A stretch of DNA of 34,113 nucleotides from CAYSPS01 sp964432975. Its GTDB lineage: Bacteria > Babelota > Babeliae > Babelales > UBA12409. Made by a program: the position numbers and the translations under genes. The notes below the pieces were generated by a model. It was not told the origin of the DNA, did not search any database, and worked only from the letters and a program-made list of their open reading frames with translations. Shown in pieces: positions 26,500 through 34,113 of the stretch; within the stretch, counting starts at the first letter, position 1, and every line of letters begins with the position of its first letter. The stretch spans positions 1 to 34,113 of the forward strand of contig CAYSPS010000007.1 of the NCBI GenBank assembly GCA_964432975.1, written 5' to 3'.

Positions 26500-26594
26500 T
26501 TCCAACCAAACACGGTAATACCGCGGAAAACATGTTTTTGCACGCCTGCATAAATCACACGTGCATGCGCTGGCGAAACGCAGATGATACACAT
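26460..26594 (-). CDS. Possible 44-residue small protein antisense to the gmk end
   Basis: An open frame from ATG 26594-26592 to a TGA at 26462-26460 reads MCIICVSPAHARVIYAGVQK and continues with a hydrophobic/charged mix to the end. It overlaps the gmk 3' end by 40 bases on the other strand. A strong minus-strand promoter (TGGACA-17-TATAAT) ends about 14 bases upstream of the ATG, so the transcript would be almost leaderless, and there is no ribosome-binding site. Composition looks protein-like. I recognise no family and it may be chance. Confidence 0.3.
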   Translation of the reverse strand: MCIICVSPAHARVIYAGVQKHVFRGITVFGWNQVDRALEKIVAS

Positions 26595-26595
26595 C

Positions 26596-26641
26596 TCATT
26601 TGGACAAATTATATAGTGGACTTTATGATTTGTCCAAATGA
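26596..26641. promoter_or_regulatory. 14-base inverted repeat carrying two face-to-face promoters
   Basis: Perfect arms 26596-26609 and 26628-26641. On the plus strand TGGACA (26601-26606), 17 bases, TATGAT (26624-26629). On the minus strand TGGACA (26636-26631), 17 bases, TATAAT (26613-26608). Both -35 boxes lie inside the arms, so two promoters overlap and point at each other across the 18-base centre. The plus one would drive the thioredoxin-fold gene at 26707. Confidence 0.65.
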
Positions 26642-26706
26642 AGAATATTTATTGCAAATTATGAAATAATTTTAGTATGCTCAAAGTGATCACAAGAAGG
26701 GGGACC

Positions 26707-27375
26707 ATGAAAAAAATCCTTTTGTGCATACTCATATGCAGTGCGCAAGCAAGTTGCGCACGCGCATATCCAAAAAGCATTTCATCATCAGAAACATTTT
26801 ATCGTATTTTGCAGCCACAAGTGCGTGACCAGCTCGCACTTACCGCGGTGTTGTTTTTTGATAGCAGCATAACACGCATACCCAAAGATATGACCAAAGA
26901 TGAACGCGCTCAAGCGCGGCAAGCATCAATACGCATAAAAAAGCTCATCAAGCAGCAGCAATCAATGTTTAAAGCTGCTGGTAAAGCCATCCAAGAAGTT
27001 GACTTTCTTCTTGTTGATCTTGCGCGCAATGTACAACTTGCACAAACATATCAACTGACGCGCAATCCAGAAATTCGTTTATTTAGGTCAGGCAAGCCGG
27101 CACGTGAAAATGACAAACCCGCCAAGCTTACGGGAAATTTTGGCAATGATAAAATCATCGGCGAATCGCGCATTATAGATTTTGTAAACAATTATTTTGC
27201 TGATGATATTGAAACTATCATCAAAGCAAAGGCCAAAGCAGAATATGAACTTGCCAAAGCCCGCGCATCAGCACCTCGCGTCTACGCGGCCTGGGGCCCT
27301 TATTGGGGCTGGGGATGGGGCGGTGGATATTGGGGCGGACCTTATTGGGGATGGGGTGGTGGCTGCTGCTGGTAG
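26707..27375 (+). CDS. Exported thioredoxin-fold protein without redox cysteines, Gly/Trp/Tyr-rich tail
   Basis: 222 residues from ATG 26707, after a strong AAGGGGGA ribosome-binding site; a longer frame from 26677 lacks one. Signal peptide MKKILLCILICSAQASCARAYP. The middle has thioredoxin-like order: LALTAVLFFDSS strand, a helix, VDLARNVQLAQTYQLTRNPEIRLFRSGKP (matching VDxxxNxxLxxxYxVxxxPTxxxFxxGK), then a closing helix. The active-site CxxC is absent, so it is not a redox thioredoxin. An alanine/lysine helix leads into a tail of repeated YWGW/GGG ending CCW. Such aromatic-glycine tails are seen in surface-associated proteins. Function is unknown. Confidence 0.65.
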   Translation: MKKILLCILICSAQASCARAYPKSISSSETFYRILQPQVRDQLALTAVLFFDSSITRIPKDMTKDERAQARQASIRIKKLIKQQQSMFKAAGKAIQEVDFLLVDLARNVQLAQTYQLTRNPEIRLFRSGKPARENDKPAKLTGNFGNDKIIGESRIIDFVNNYFADDIETIIKAKAKAEYELAKARASAPRVYAAWGPYWGWGWGGGYWGGPYWGWGGGCCW

Positions 27376-27383
27376 CAGCAGCC
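27361..27383. terminator. Hairpin at the end of the thioredoxin-fold gene
   Basis: The 9-base arms at 27361-27369 and 27375-27383 (GGCTGCTGC/GCAGCAGCC) enclose 5 bases including part of the TAG stop. No T-run follows, so termination is uncertain. Confidence 0.45.
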
Positions 27384-27404
27384 CTGTACCGTTATATCAA
27401 TCTT

Positions 27405-29554
27405 TTAATGACCAGGATGACCAATCGAACGGTTAACTGCATTGCGCACGTCTGGAATTGTCTGATTAGCTGTTTCGTGAATAATTTTATCAATTGCATC
27501 GTGCGACAACTCCGATCGTATCTTCGAAAGATAGTTTCGAATAAACACTTCACGCGCTTGGTCATCCGGCAACGAGCATTTAATTTTCCAATTAAACCGC
27601 CCTGAGCGGGTTAATGCTTGATCAAAGTTGACAGCATCAACATTGGTTGTAATCACCAACATAATATGTGCCATTTGATTTTTAGTTGCTGGACTGTCAA
27701 GAATTGATTGGATCACACCTTTTTGCTCTTCTGTCATGTGATGAGCCGAATCGTCAGCTGGAGAATCATTGGTAATTAGCGTAGAAAGGTCGTCAACATA
27801 AATGATTGCCAATTTTGCTTGCGAAGCGCGCGCTTGATTATAGGCATTGTCGAATAGTCGCGCTAAATTATCTCTAAAACTGTCCAAGCTCGAAGGACGC
27901 ACCCTAAAAAATGCACTCGCATCGCACATTGGTATCTGATACGTTTTACTCAACAAAAAGGCCAAGGTTGACTTGCCAGTCCCGGGAGGTCCATGCAAAA
28001 TAATCCCGCCAGGAGCGCGCCCGGCCATTATGATTTGTGCCAATTCACCTGTATCTTCTGACCGAACCGCAGCCAACCACTGATCAAGAGATTTGCGTAA
28101 ATCGCCAATCTCCGCGGGCAGCCCGACCATGTCATCAAACGTCTCCAATGCATTTTCGGGACAAGGTATGAAGAATTGCCATGCAGTTGACGCATCTGGC
28201 ACACGTGTCGCCGCACGCAATGCACGCTCAAACCCGTTTTTATGAAGTACGCTCAATTTCTCATTTACACCGCAATTAACAATAAGAGTAGTATTAAAAA
28301 AACTCCAACCTGCCTCTGGATTAAACCGCGCTTCAGGAGATAATAGTCCAAGAAATAAAAATTTATAACACGAATTAGCGGTATTGCTAGCAAGTGCTTC
28401 CGTTAACTCACGAAAAAGAAACGCGCTATCTCCTCTGGGCACTAATTTCTCAAACTCAGTTAAACACACAATTGCACATTTGGTCACCTCAGAACAAGAT
28501 TGAGCACGCTCAATAATGTGATTAACATTTTTTTGCGCCCAGCCTTCCTGCGCACAGGCAATCAGCTCAGGCACAGAAATAACTAATACCGGCACGCGCG
28601 TTCGCTCGGCAAGTACCTGCACGACACGCATTTTTTGATCAATACTCGCAGTTCCTTCAAAAACAAGCGTACCATTAGTACACACCTTTCCCACATAGCT
28701 CGTCAAGAAGCGGCGCCAGATAATATCTTCAACCAAATCGCTTACAGCATAACGAGATCCATCATCAAGCACGCCTGCTTCGCACGCTAATCGATGATCT
28801 TGATGCACACGCACTAAATGCCAACGATCCCACCAGGTAGACATACCTTTAAGTGCAACACCCAAACCAGCAACGAGTGCGGCTATACGCCCAACAACTG
28901 GAAACTGAGAAGCTACCGCCGTATAAATTCCAACACCCCCCAAACCAAGTCCACCAACCAGGGGAATTCCCAAGCGCACCCCCTGCGCAGATGAATTACC
29001 GCCAGTCACGCATGTAGCAAGCTGACTCAACTTTGAACTTTGCCATACTTTACTTAATTCATTGGCACCAACAGCACTTGCCACAGAACCCAAAATTGAA
29101 TTACAAACCTTACCGAGAGCACCGGCAACATTTTTTGAGGACTCACGCGCAACACGTGCTGCAGCAGCTGTTGCAAGACGGGCTGCTGGTGAAGTATCAC
29201 AAGATTGCATGTCTAATAATTCTTCAATCTGCTGATCGGCTGTTTGACCAGCTATGATGGCTGGCAAAACATAACCGAGTAATCGCCCCCCCCATCCGAA
29301 TGGTCCAGATACTTGCGTAAAAGGACTAATAGCGACTGACGCTGGCGCACGAGCAAGCATTGCAGGATGGTACGATGGCATTACAAGCCCGGCAGCTGGA
29401 CCAATAGACATTGGACGCACGGTCTGCNNNNNNNNNNAGGCTTGCATGCGCGCGCTGCAGATTGCGCCGAAGAATTATCTTGATCCATCGCCAAAAGAAA
29501 AGAACCGCACAAACACGCCATACAAAGAGCGCTTATTCGACGAACAAAAACCAT
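27405..29554 (-). CDS. Exported or membrane-bound AAA+ ATPase, two modules (interrupted by a scaffold gap)
   Basis: About 716 residues with the gap. The start at ATG 29554-29552 follows GGGGG and begins a signal peptide (MVFVRRISALCMACLCGSFLLAM). After the gap come an Ala-rich region, then hydrophobic Gly-rich segments (about 28860-28990). A first AAA-like module is degenerate: FEGTASIDQK in place of the P-loop and AIVCLTEFE as Walker B. The second module is intact: HGPPGTGKST (near 27980), Walker B AIIYVDD-L (canonical DE reads DD), and second region of homology ALTRSGRFNWKI with the arginine finger. The order resembles membrane AAA proteins. Substrate is unknown. Ns at 29428-29437 break the frame; joining needs a real length two over a multiple of three. 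Confidence 0.78.
29428..29437. other. Scaffold gap (10 N) inside the AAA+ gene
   Basis: Placeholder Ns. On the minus strand the N-terminal part ends ...RACKP and the downstream frame resumes QTVRPMSI. Unlike the other four gaps, joining them needs a true length of 2 modulo 3. Confidence 0.9.
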
Positions 29555-29726
29555 AGAACCCCCACTTCCCCCAATAAATTTTTGCCAATTTAATAGAAAA
29601 ATCTTAAATTTAAGATACAAAAAATAGTAAAAAATGTCAAACAGGAATGAATAGCAAGGATCAGCTTGTCTTTCGTTGTCGGTCTGCTACGTTAAAATCA
29701 ATCGTTTCTTAAGCGATAGGATTTTT

Positions 29727-31232
29727 ATGGCTTGTTCTTTTACATTGTCTCGAAAACCATTGTTAGAAAATGCATCTGATGCATATGCACTGTTGGCAAC
29801 CAGCGACACCGCGCTGGAATCGCAAATAGCGCCTTTTGAAAAATTATTTCCAGCCCTTGTTGCCTATTGTGCACAGCAAAAATTTACCGCCAAAACTGGC
29901 ACGCTCATACATATTCCTGTGGCACAAAAAAACACCATAAAACATCTGATTGTCGCCGGGCTTGGCGATAATCATGATTCTTTGGCAGTGTGCATGGAGC
30001 ACTATCGCCGCGCCATTGCGCATATCGTGCGCATTATGCAAAATAACAAAATTACGTCAGTAACACTTGCACTTCCTAAAACATCATGGTGTTCAAGCGA
30101 TGAACGCTTGGCACATGAAACAGCCGTCAGCGCACTGATGGCTCATTATACGTTTGATACGTTCAAAACTGATCAAAAAAATGCTGACCTTACCATCACG
30201 CTCGCATACGCACGCCATGATGCCAAGAAACTCGCCACAGGCATTACACGTGGCGTCATTGTTGGCAACGCCGTGAATAATGCGCGCGAATGGGTCAATA
30301 TGCCGGCAAATATGCTGACGCCAGAAGACCTTGCCGCACAAACCAAACAACTGTGTGCGGCACACGATTTGACGTGCACGGTTTTTGATGAGAAAAAAAT
30401 TGAACAACTGGGGATGGGGGGATTACTGGCCGTTGCACGCGGATCGGCGCGTAAGCCACGGTTTGTAACCATTGAATATAGATGCGCGAACAAAAAAGCA
30501 CCAACGCTTTGTTTCGTCGGCAAGGGCATAACCTTTGACTCAGGTGGCCTGAGCCTGAAACCAGCGTCCGGCATGGAAACCATGAAAGACGATATGGCCG
30601 GTGCAAGCGCTGTTATTAACACAATGATCGCACTTGCTCAGCTCAAGCCAGTCGTCAACATTATTGCGCTCACGCCGTTGACTGAAAACATGCCAGGTAG
30701 TAATGCAAGTAAGCCTGGAGATATCGTTCATGTATACAATGGAAAAACAGTAGAAATAAAAAATACCGATGCCGAGGGCAGACTCATTTTAGCAGGTGCG
30801 TTAGCTTATGCGGTTAAACACCATCCATCTGATGCGCTTATTGATTTGGCAACTCTCACTGGAGCTTGCTTGCGCGCTGTTGGGCCATTCTTTAGCGGAC
30901 TTTTGAGCACAAACGAAGATTTAGTTACAAAAATTCAGAAAGCTGCAGATATATCCGGTGATACAGTTTGGCGATTACCATTAACACAAGATTACCAAAA
31001 AGCCGTTGAATCCTGTGCGGCTGACGTATGCAACATCAGCAAAACACAATATCTTTCTGGTGCAACAACGGCAGCGGTATTTCTCCAACATTTTGTTGAT
31101 GGGGCAATCTGGGCCCATATTGATTTAGCAGCAGCCTTTGACGTTCCCGATCTGCCATATTACAGAAGTGAACATGCAACAGGAGCTGGCGTGCGACTTT
31201 TGGTACAATTAGCCATGAACTGGCAAAATTAG
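29727..31232 (+). CDS. pepA: Leucyl aminopeptidase (M17)
   Basis: 501 residues from ATG 29727 (GATAGG ribosome-binding site); an in-frame start at 29676 has no such site. It shows the M17 signatures VGKGITFDSGGLSLKP and NTDAEGRLILAGAL, with zinc-binding Lys/Asp/Glu in those motifs and the MKDDMAGA loop. It removes N-terminal residues from peptides in the cytosol, useful in a peptide-importing organism. N-terminal third is the variable macro-like domain. Ends convergently with the small gene at 31229, with a 4-base overlap. Confidence 0.95.
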   Translation: MACSFTLSRKPLLENASDAYALLATSDTALESQIAPFEKLFPALVAYCAQQKFTAKTGTLIHIPVAQKNTIKHLIVAGLGDNHDSLAVCMEHYRRAIAHIVRIMQNNKITSVTLALPKTSWCSSDERLAHETAVSALMAHYTFDTFKTDQKNADLTITLAYARHDAKKLATGITRGVIVGNAVNNAREWVNMPANMLTPEDLAAQTKQLCAAHDLTCTVFDEKKIEQLGMGGLLAVARGSARKPRFVTIEYRCANKKAPTLCFVGKGITFDSGGLSLKPASGMETMKDDMAGASAVINTMIALAQLKPVVNIIALTPLTENMPGSNASKPGDIVHVYNGKTVEIKNTDAEGRLILAGALAYAVKHHPSDALIDLATLTGACLRAVGPFFSGLLSTNEDLVTKIQKAADISGDTVWRLPLTQDYQKAVESCAADVCNISKTQYLSGATTAAVFLQHFVDGAIWAHIDLAAAFDVPDLPYYRSEHATGAGVRLLVQLAMNWQN

Positions 31233-31387
31233 ACAAAATCTGGTGGTTGTTGAGCCAATGCATCTAATATCGCTTCGATTTCCTCTGGCGTTTTGTGCAG
31301 CCATGGCAAATCAGGATCAATCACGGGTTGTTGTGTTAATATCAACCAACCACAAAACCATGCGCAAAAAAGAAAGATTTTTTTCAT
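31229..31387 (-). CDS. 52-residue exported micro-protein
   Basis: Open frame from ATG 31387-31385 to TAA 31231-31229, just after a very strong GTAGGGGGAT ribosome-binding site. It starts MKKIFLFCAWFCGWLILTQQ, a signal peptide or anchor, followed by a short mature part with PDLPWLHKTPEEIEAILDAL, one predicted helix, ending PPDFV. It fills the space between pepA and murD and converges with pepA with a 4-base overlap. No family recognised. The clear ribosome-binding site and codon-like composition make it more believable than most tiny frames. Confidence 0.65.
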   Translation of the reverse strand: MKKIFLFCAWFCGWLILTQQPVIDPDLPWLHKTPEEIEAILDALAQQPPDFV

Positions 31388-31414
31388 GATATCCCCCTAC
31401 CCCTTGGTGTCAGT

Positions 31415-32728
31415 ATGACACAGGCAATTTTTCAGGAACAAGAACCTCATTCATCACAGATACAATTAGCCGATACACCGATTGGCATCTGGGGTTATGG
31501 CATTGGCGGCAAAGCAATTGCAGATTTTGTCGCTGCCCGCGGTGCCCACGTCATGGTATTTGATGCGCGCACGTTCAGCGAACAAGAACGTATCCACCTT
31601 GACACGTGTCATGCACACGTGTGTACATCGCTTGAAGAGTTTTTTCAAAAAAGTGCTTTTATCATTCCGAGCGCTGGTGTCGATTTGCGCGCACATGCTG
31701 CTCGCAAAAAACAATTTATCAGCGAGCTGGATTTGTTCGGTTCATTTTTTCATAAACCAATTATTGCCGTCACGGGCAGTATTGGCAAAACAACCGTTAC
31801 CACGCTCATTGGCGAACTGTTAAAACATGCCGGCAAACACGTGCTGGTTGGTGGCAACATCGGCATACCCATGTGCTCGCTTATTGAACAACAAGCACCA
31901 ATTGATTATGCCGTTATTGAAGTCTCAAGTTTCCAACTAGAATCATGCCAGTCATTTGCACCACATGTTGGTGTGTGGACCAATTTTTATCCAAATCATC
32001 TTGATCGGCATACGTGCATAGACGAATATTTTGCCGCCAAAAGCGCTCTTTTTGCGCATCAGCAGATAACAGATTGGGCGCTTCTGCCTGCAGATGTTTA
32101 CAAAAATCTGCAGAAAATACGACCTTTCACACAAAACTGTCTCATTTTTCCTGAAAATACCCCACCGGCGTGGCATAATTTTATACACCGGCAGCAGGGG
32201 TTCGCTGTTAATTGGATATGCGCTCTGAGTGTTCTGCAAGCATTCAACCTTGAAATTCCTGAGGTAACCACGCAATTTTCCTGCACAATTGAACATCGCT
32301 TAGAGCTGGTTGACACCATTAACAACGTCTCTTTTTATAACGATTCAAAAGCAACAATCGCCCAGGCAACGCTAGCAGCTGTGACACGTTTGCAGCCACA
32401 TCCAATTATTTTGCTCTTGGGAGGCCTGAGCAAAGGCGTTGACCGTCAACCATTGGTGCAGGCACTGCGTACCCAGGTAGATCGCGTTATTTGTTTTGGT
32501 GCAGAAGCCGAAAAATTGGCAAACTGGTGTGCGCAAGAAAATATCCCATATACTATGTGTGTGCACTTTGACGAAATCGTCGTTTTAGCGTATACTTATG
32601 CTATCCAAAAAAGTGATAGCGTAGTGGTACTTTCTCCAGGGGGATCCAGTTTCGATTTATTCAAAAATTACCAAGAGCGCGGCATGCGCTTTAAACACTT
32701 GGTACAAAAATTAAAGGAATCCGTATGA
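31415..32728 (+). CDS. murD: UDP-N-acetylmuramoyl-L-alanine:D-glutamate ligase
   Basis: 437 residues. The N-terminal UMA-binding Rossmann-like domain (GIWGYGIGGKA), the ATP-binding P-loop TGSIGKTT (120-127), the EVSSFQLES and FYPNHLDRH motifs (Mur ligase family), YNDSKATI and the C-terminal LSPGGSSFDLFKNYQERG signature identify MurD specifically. It adds D-glutamate to the peptidoglycan precursor in the cytosol. It shows that wall synthesis is retained. No strong ribosome-binding site is visible. Coupled to the following gene by ATGA. Confidence 0.95.
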   Translation: MTQAIFQEQEPHSSQIQLADTPIGIWGYGIGGKAIADFVAARGAHVMVFDARTFSEQERIHLDTCHAHVCTSLEEFFQKSAFIIPSAGVDLRAHAARKKQFISELDLFGSFFHKPIIAVTGSIGKTTVTTLIGELLKHAGKHVLVGGNIGIPMCSLIEQQAPIDYAVIEVSSFQLESCQSFAPHVGVWTNFYPNHLDRHTCIDEYFAAKSALFAHQQITDWALLPADVYKNLQKIRPFTQNCLIFPENTPPAWHNFIHRQQGFAVNWICALSVLQAFNLEIPEVTTQFSCTIEHRLELVDTINNVSFYNDSKATIAQATLAAVTRLQPHPIILLLGGLSKGVDRQPLVQALRTQVDRVICFGAEAEKLANWCAQENIPYTMCVHFDEIVVLAYTYAIQKSDSVVVLSPGGSSFDLFKNYQERGMRFKHLVQKLKESV

Positions 32729-33789
32729 TTATGCGTATGTGGTGGAGAGTGGGGGTTATTTTCGGTTGTGTCTCATCTTTGGTGAGCAACTCACCAATAA
32801 ATAATGTGCAATTACAAAATATTTCCAACATCATTGATGTTGCCATTATTGGTTCAGGCCCTGCGGGCTGTTCAGCAGCATTGCAGTGTGCTCATCTGGG
32901 CTTGAGTCCTGTTATGTTTGAAGGCGAACTGCCTGGTGGGCTTATTAGCGAAACCAATTTTGTTGAAAATTGGGCGGGAATGAAACGCGCATGCGGCATG
33001 GAGCTTATGGCTGATCAGCGTGAACAAGCAATTAAAGCTGGTGCACAAACAAGTTCGGCAAGCATCGTCCGTCTTGACTGTAGCCAATGGCCGTTTGTGC
33101 TAACTACCAATGAAGATACAACGATACGGACATATGCCGTCATTTTAGCTACCGGCGCACGTCCTCGAATGCTCAACATTGCTGGAGAAAAAGAATTATG
33201 GGGACATGGCGTCAGCGCATGTGCTGTATGCGATGCACCATTGTATGCAAATAAAGACGTTATTGTTGTCGGCGGTGGCGACAGTGCTTTAGAACAAGCA
33301 ACGCATTTAGCGCAATTTGCACAAAAAGTTACCATTGTAGCACGCGCACGGACGTTACGTGCAGCATTACCAAAACAAGAAAAAATCACCCGCAGCAGCA
33401 AAATTACTCCTTTATTTAATACGGTTATTACTCGTATTAATGGCACGCCAGAAACCGGGGTTACTTCTGTTGATGTGCTCAATACAAAAACAAAATGCGT
33501 AACAAATCTGCCTATCGACGGCGTCTTTTTGGCCATTGGACATATACCAAACACAGATTTGTGCGTCAAACAAGCACAATTGTACAAAGACGGCCGCATC
33601 ATATGCCAAGACCGCAGTCAAAAAACATCGGTACCGGGGCTTTTTGCTGCTGGTGACGTTGAAAGTGAATACCGTCAAGCGGCATGCGCAGCTGGTGCAG
33701 GATGCGCAGCGGCAATTGATGCATACCACTTTTTGTGCGCACGCGATTTAAGTCCAATGACGCTCAAAAAATTGCGAACAAAAAATTAG
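32725..33789 (+). CDS. trxB: Thioredoxin reductase-like flavoprotein with N-terminal signal sequence
   Basis: 354 residues, starting at the ATGA overlap with murD after AAAGGA. The first ~24 residues (RMWWRVGVIFGCVSSLVS) look like a signal peptide or anchor, which TrxB normally lacks. Then come FAD-binding GSGPAG (43-48), redox motif C166-A-V-C169 (CATC in E. coli), second nucleotide site GGGDSA (183-188) and C-terminal AAGDVESEYRQA. The NADPH-specifying HRRxxxR motif is altered here to ARARTLR, so the donor (NADH or NADPH) is open. It normally reduces thioredoxin. The redox-inert thioredoxin-fold protein at 26707 is unlikely to be its substrate. Confidence 0.85.
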   Translation: MIMRMWWRVGVIFGCVSSLVSNSPINNVQLQNISNIIDVAIIGSGPAGCSAALQCAHLGLSPVMFEGELPGGLISETNFVENWAGMKRACGMELMADQREQAIKAGAQTSSASIVRLDCSQWPFVLTTNEDTTIRTYAVILATGARPRMLNIAGEKELWGHGVSACAVCDAPLYANKDVIVVGGGDSALEQATHLAQFAQKVTIVARARTLRAALPKQEKITRSSKITPLFNTVITRINGTPETGVTSVDVLNTKTKCVTNLPIDGVFLAIGHIPNTDLCVKQAQLYKDGRIICQDRSQKTSVPGLFAAGDVESEYRQAACAAGAGCAAAIDAYHFLCARDLSPMTLKKLRTKN

Positions 33790-33825
33790 TAAAAGCATGA
33801 ATCAATTTATACAAAAACTTCTTTT

Positions 33826-33940
33826 GGCACTCCCGTGCCCGAAGTGGCCTTACGCAGGCCAAGCGCCAAGGATCGTTTCGCAACGACCCTTGGATCCCAT
33901 GCGCCAGGGGATTGCCCCTGGACCCCAAACGCTTGTAAGG
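33826..33940. repeat. Cluster of strong hairpins at the scaffold end
   Basis: Successive inverted repeats: 33826-33839 (GGCAC/GTGCC), 33845-33861 (TGGCCT/AGGCCA), 33866-33893 (12-base arms with one mismatch), 33904-33921 (CCAGGGG/CCCCTGG). An outer stem CCTTAC (33848-33853) with GTAAGG (33935-33940) and CAAGCG with CGCTTG could close the group as a branched structure. It is more GC-rich than its surroundings. It could be a dispersed repeat, a REP-like element or an RNA; the class is unknown. Confidence 0.5.
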
Positions 33941-34113
33941 TGGCCATTCGCCTTCGGCTCAGACCACACATCAAGCGTGAAGGATGAACACGAATATCAA
34001 GACATTCATGGCTCGATGCTTTGCATCATTTCTTGCAAAATGATAGACACTCGCCACGAACACGACTTAACAAAATTAAATCATTCCGTTCGCCCCGAGT
34101 GTTCAGCAAAATC
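33941..34113. other. Non-coding end of window
   Basis: I see no supported gene. Small hairpins exist (GATGC/GCATC near 34016-34028; ACACTCG/CGAGTGT spanning 34048 onward). A 28-codon open stretch on the minus strand at the edge is not backed by a start or motif. Confidence 0.4.

Noticed and set aside
33941..34113. Gene fragment on the minus strand at the window end
   Set aside because: Only a 28-codon open stretch without a start or recognisable motif.
1..34113. CRISPR arrays, tRNA genes or insertion sequences
   Set aside because: No regularly spaced repeats, cloverleaf signatures or transposase motifs were found on reading both strands.

Overview
The window reads as a chromosomal scaffold from a small-genome, host-associated Gram-negative-type bacterium. 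My best guess is Candidatus Dependentiae (TM6/Babeliae) or a similar protist-associated lineage. This is an inference from gene content and style: house-keeping genes scattered singly (rplU, rpsF-rpsR, rpmB-rpsT, topA, cca-metG, gmk, pepA, murD), short intergenic spacers, ATGA-coupled genes, and a high share of exported proteins with eukaryote-like or enzyme domains (leucine-rich repeats, RING-like, GNAT, AAA+). No rRNA, tRNA, CRISPR array, transposase or phage gene was found. Five runs of exactly 10 N each interrupt a gene and are scaffold gaps, so the breaks there come from the assembly and not from biology.

Layout. 1-4.6 kb: an exported LRR protein, rplU, and convergent topA sharing a bidirectional terminator. 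4.6-7.0 kb: a candidate structured RNA leader followed by three tandem lipoprotein paralogues. 7.0-10.0 kb: three tandem paralogues of an exported HExxH-type metalloprotease-like family, of which only the third keeps the full motif. 10.1-13.7 kb: an RRM RNA-binding protein, an exported NlpC/P60 hydrolase, an exported C39-like peptidase and an exported GNAT. 13.9-19.6 kb: a translationally coupled Bat (aerotolerance) operon, batA-batB-batC(TPR)-batD-SH3, with an M23 peptidase appended. 19.6-22.95 kb: rpsR and rpsF, an exported RING-H2-like protein, rpmB-rpsT and cca. 22.97-26.5 kb: metG, a DMT/EamA transporter and gmk. 26.5-29.6 kb: an inverted repeat carrying face-to-face promoters, an exported thioredoxin-fold protein with a Gly/Trp/Tyr tail, and an exported AAA+ ATPase. 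29.7-33.8 kb: pepA, a previously uncalled 52-residue exported micro-protein, murD, and a thioredoxin reductase with an N-terminal signal sequence. 33.8-34.1 kb: a cluster of strong hairpins at the scaffold end.

How they work together. MurD, NlpC/P60 and M23 indicate that peptidoglycan synthesis and remodelling are retained. The Bat operon is an envelope system of von Willebrand factor A proteins. The most striking theme is that enzymes needing cytosolic cofactors (acetyl-CoA for the GNAT, ATP for the AAA+, NAD(P)H/FAD for the thioredoxin reductase) carry apparent signal peptides, alongside an exported RING-like protein and an LRR protein. I read this as a candidate set of proteins acting outside the bacterium, possibly in the host cytosol. 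That is inference from sequence alone.
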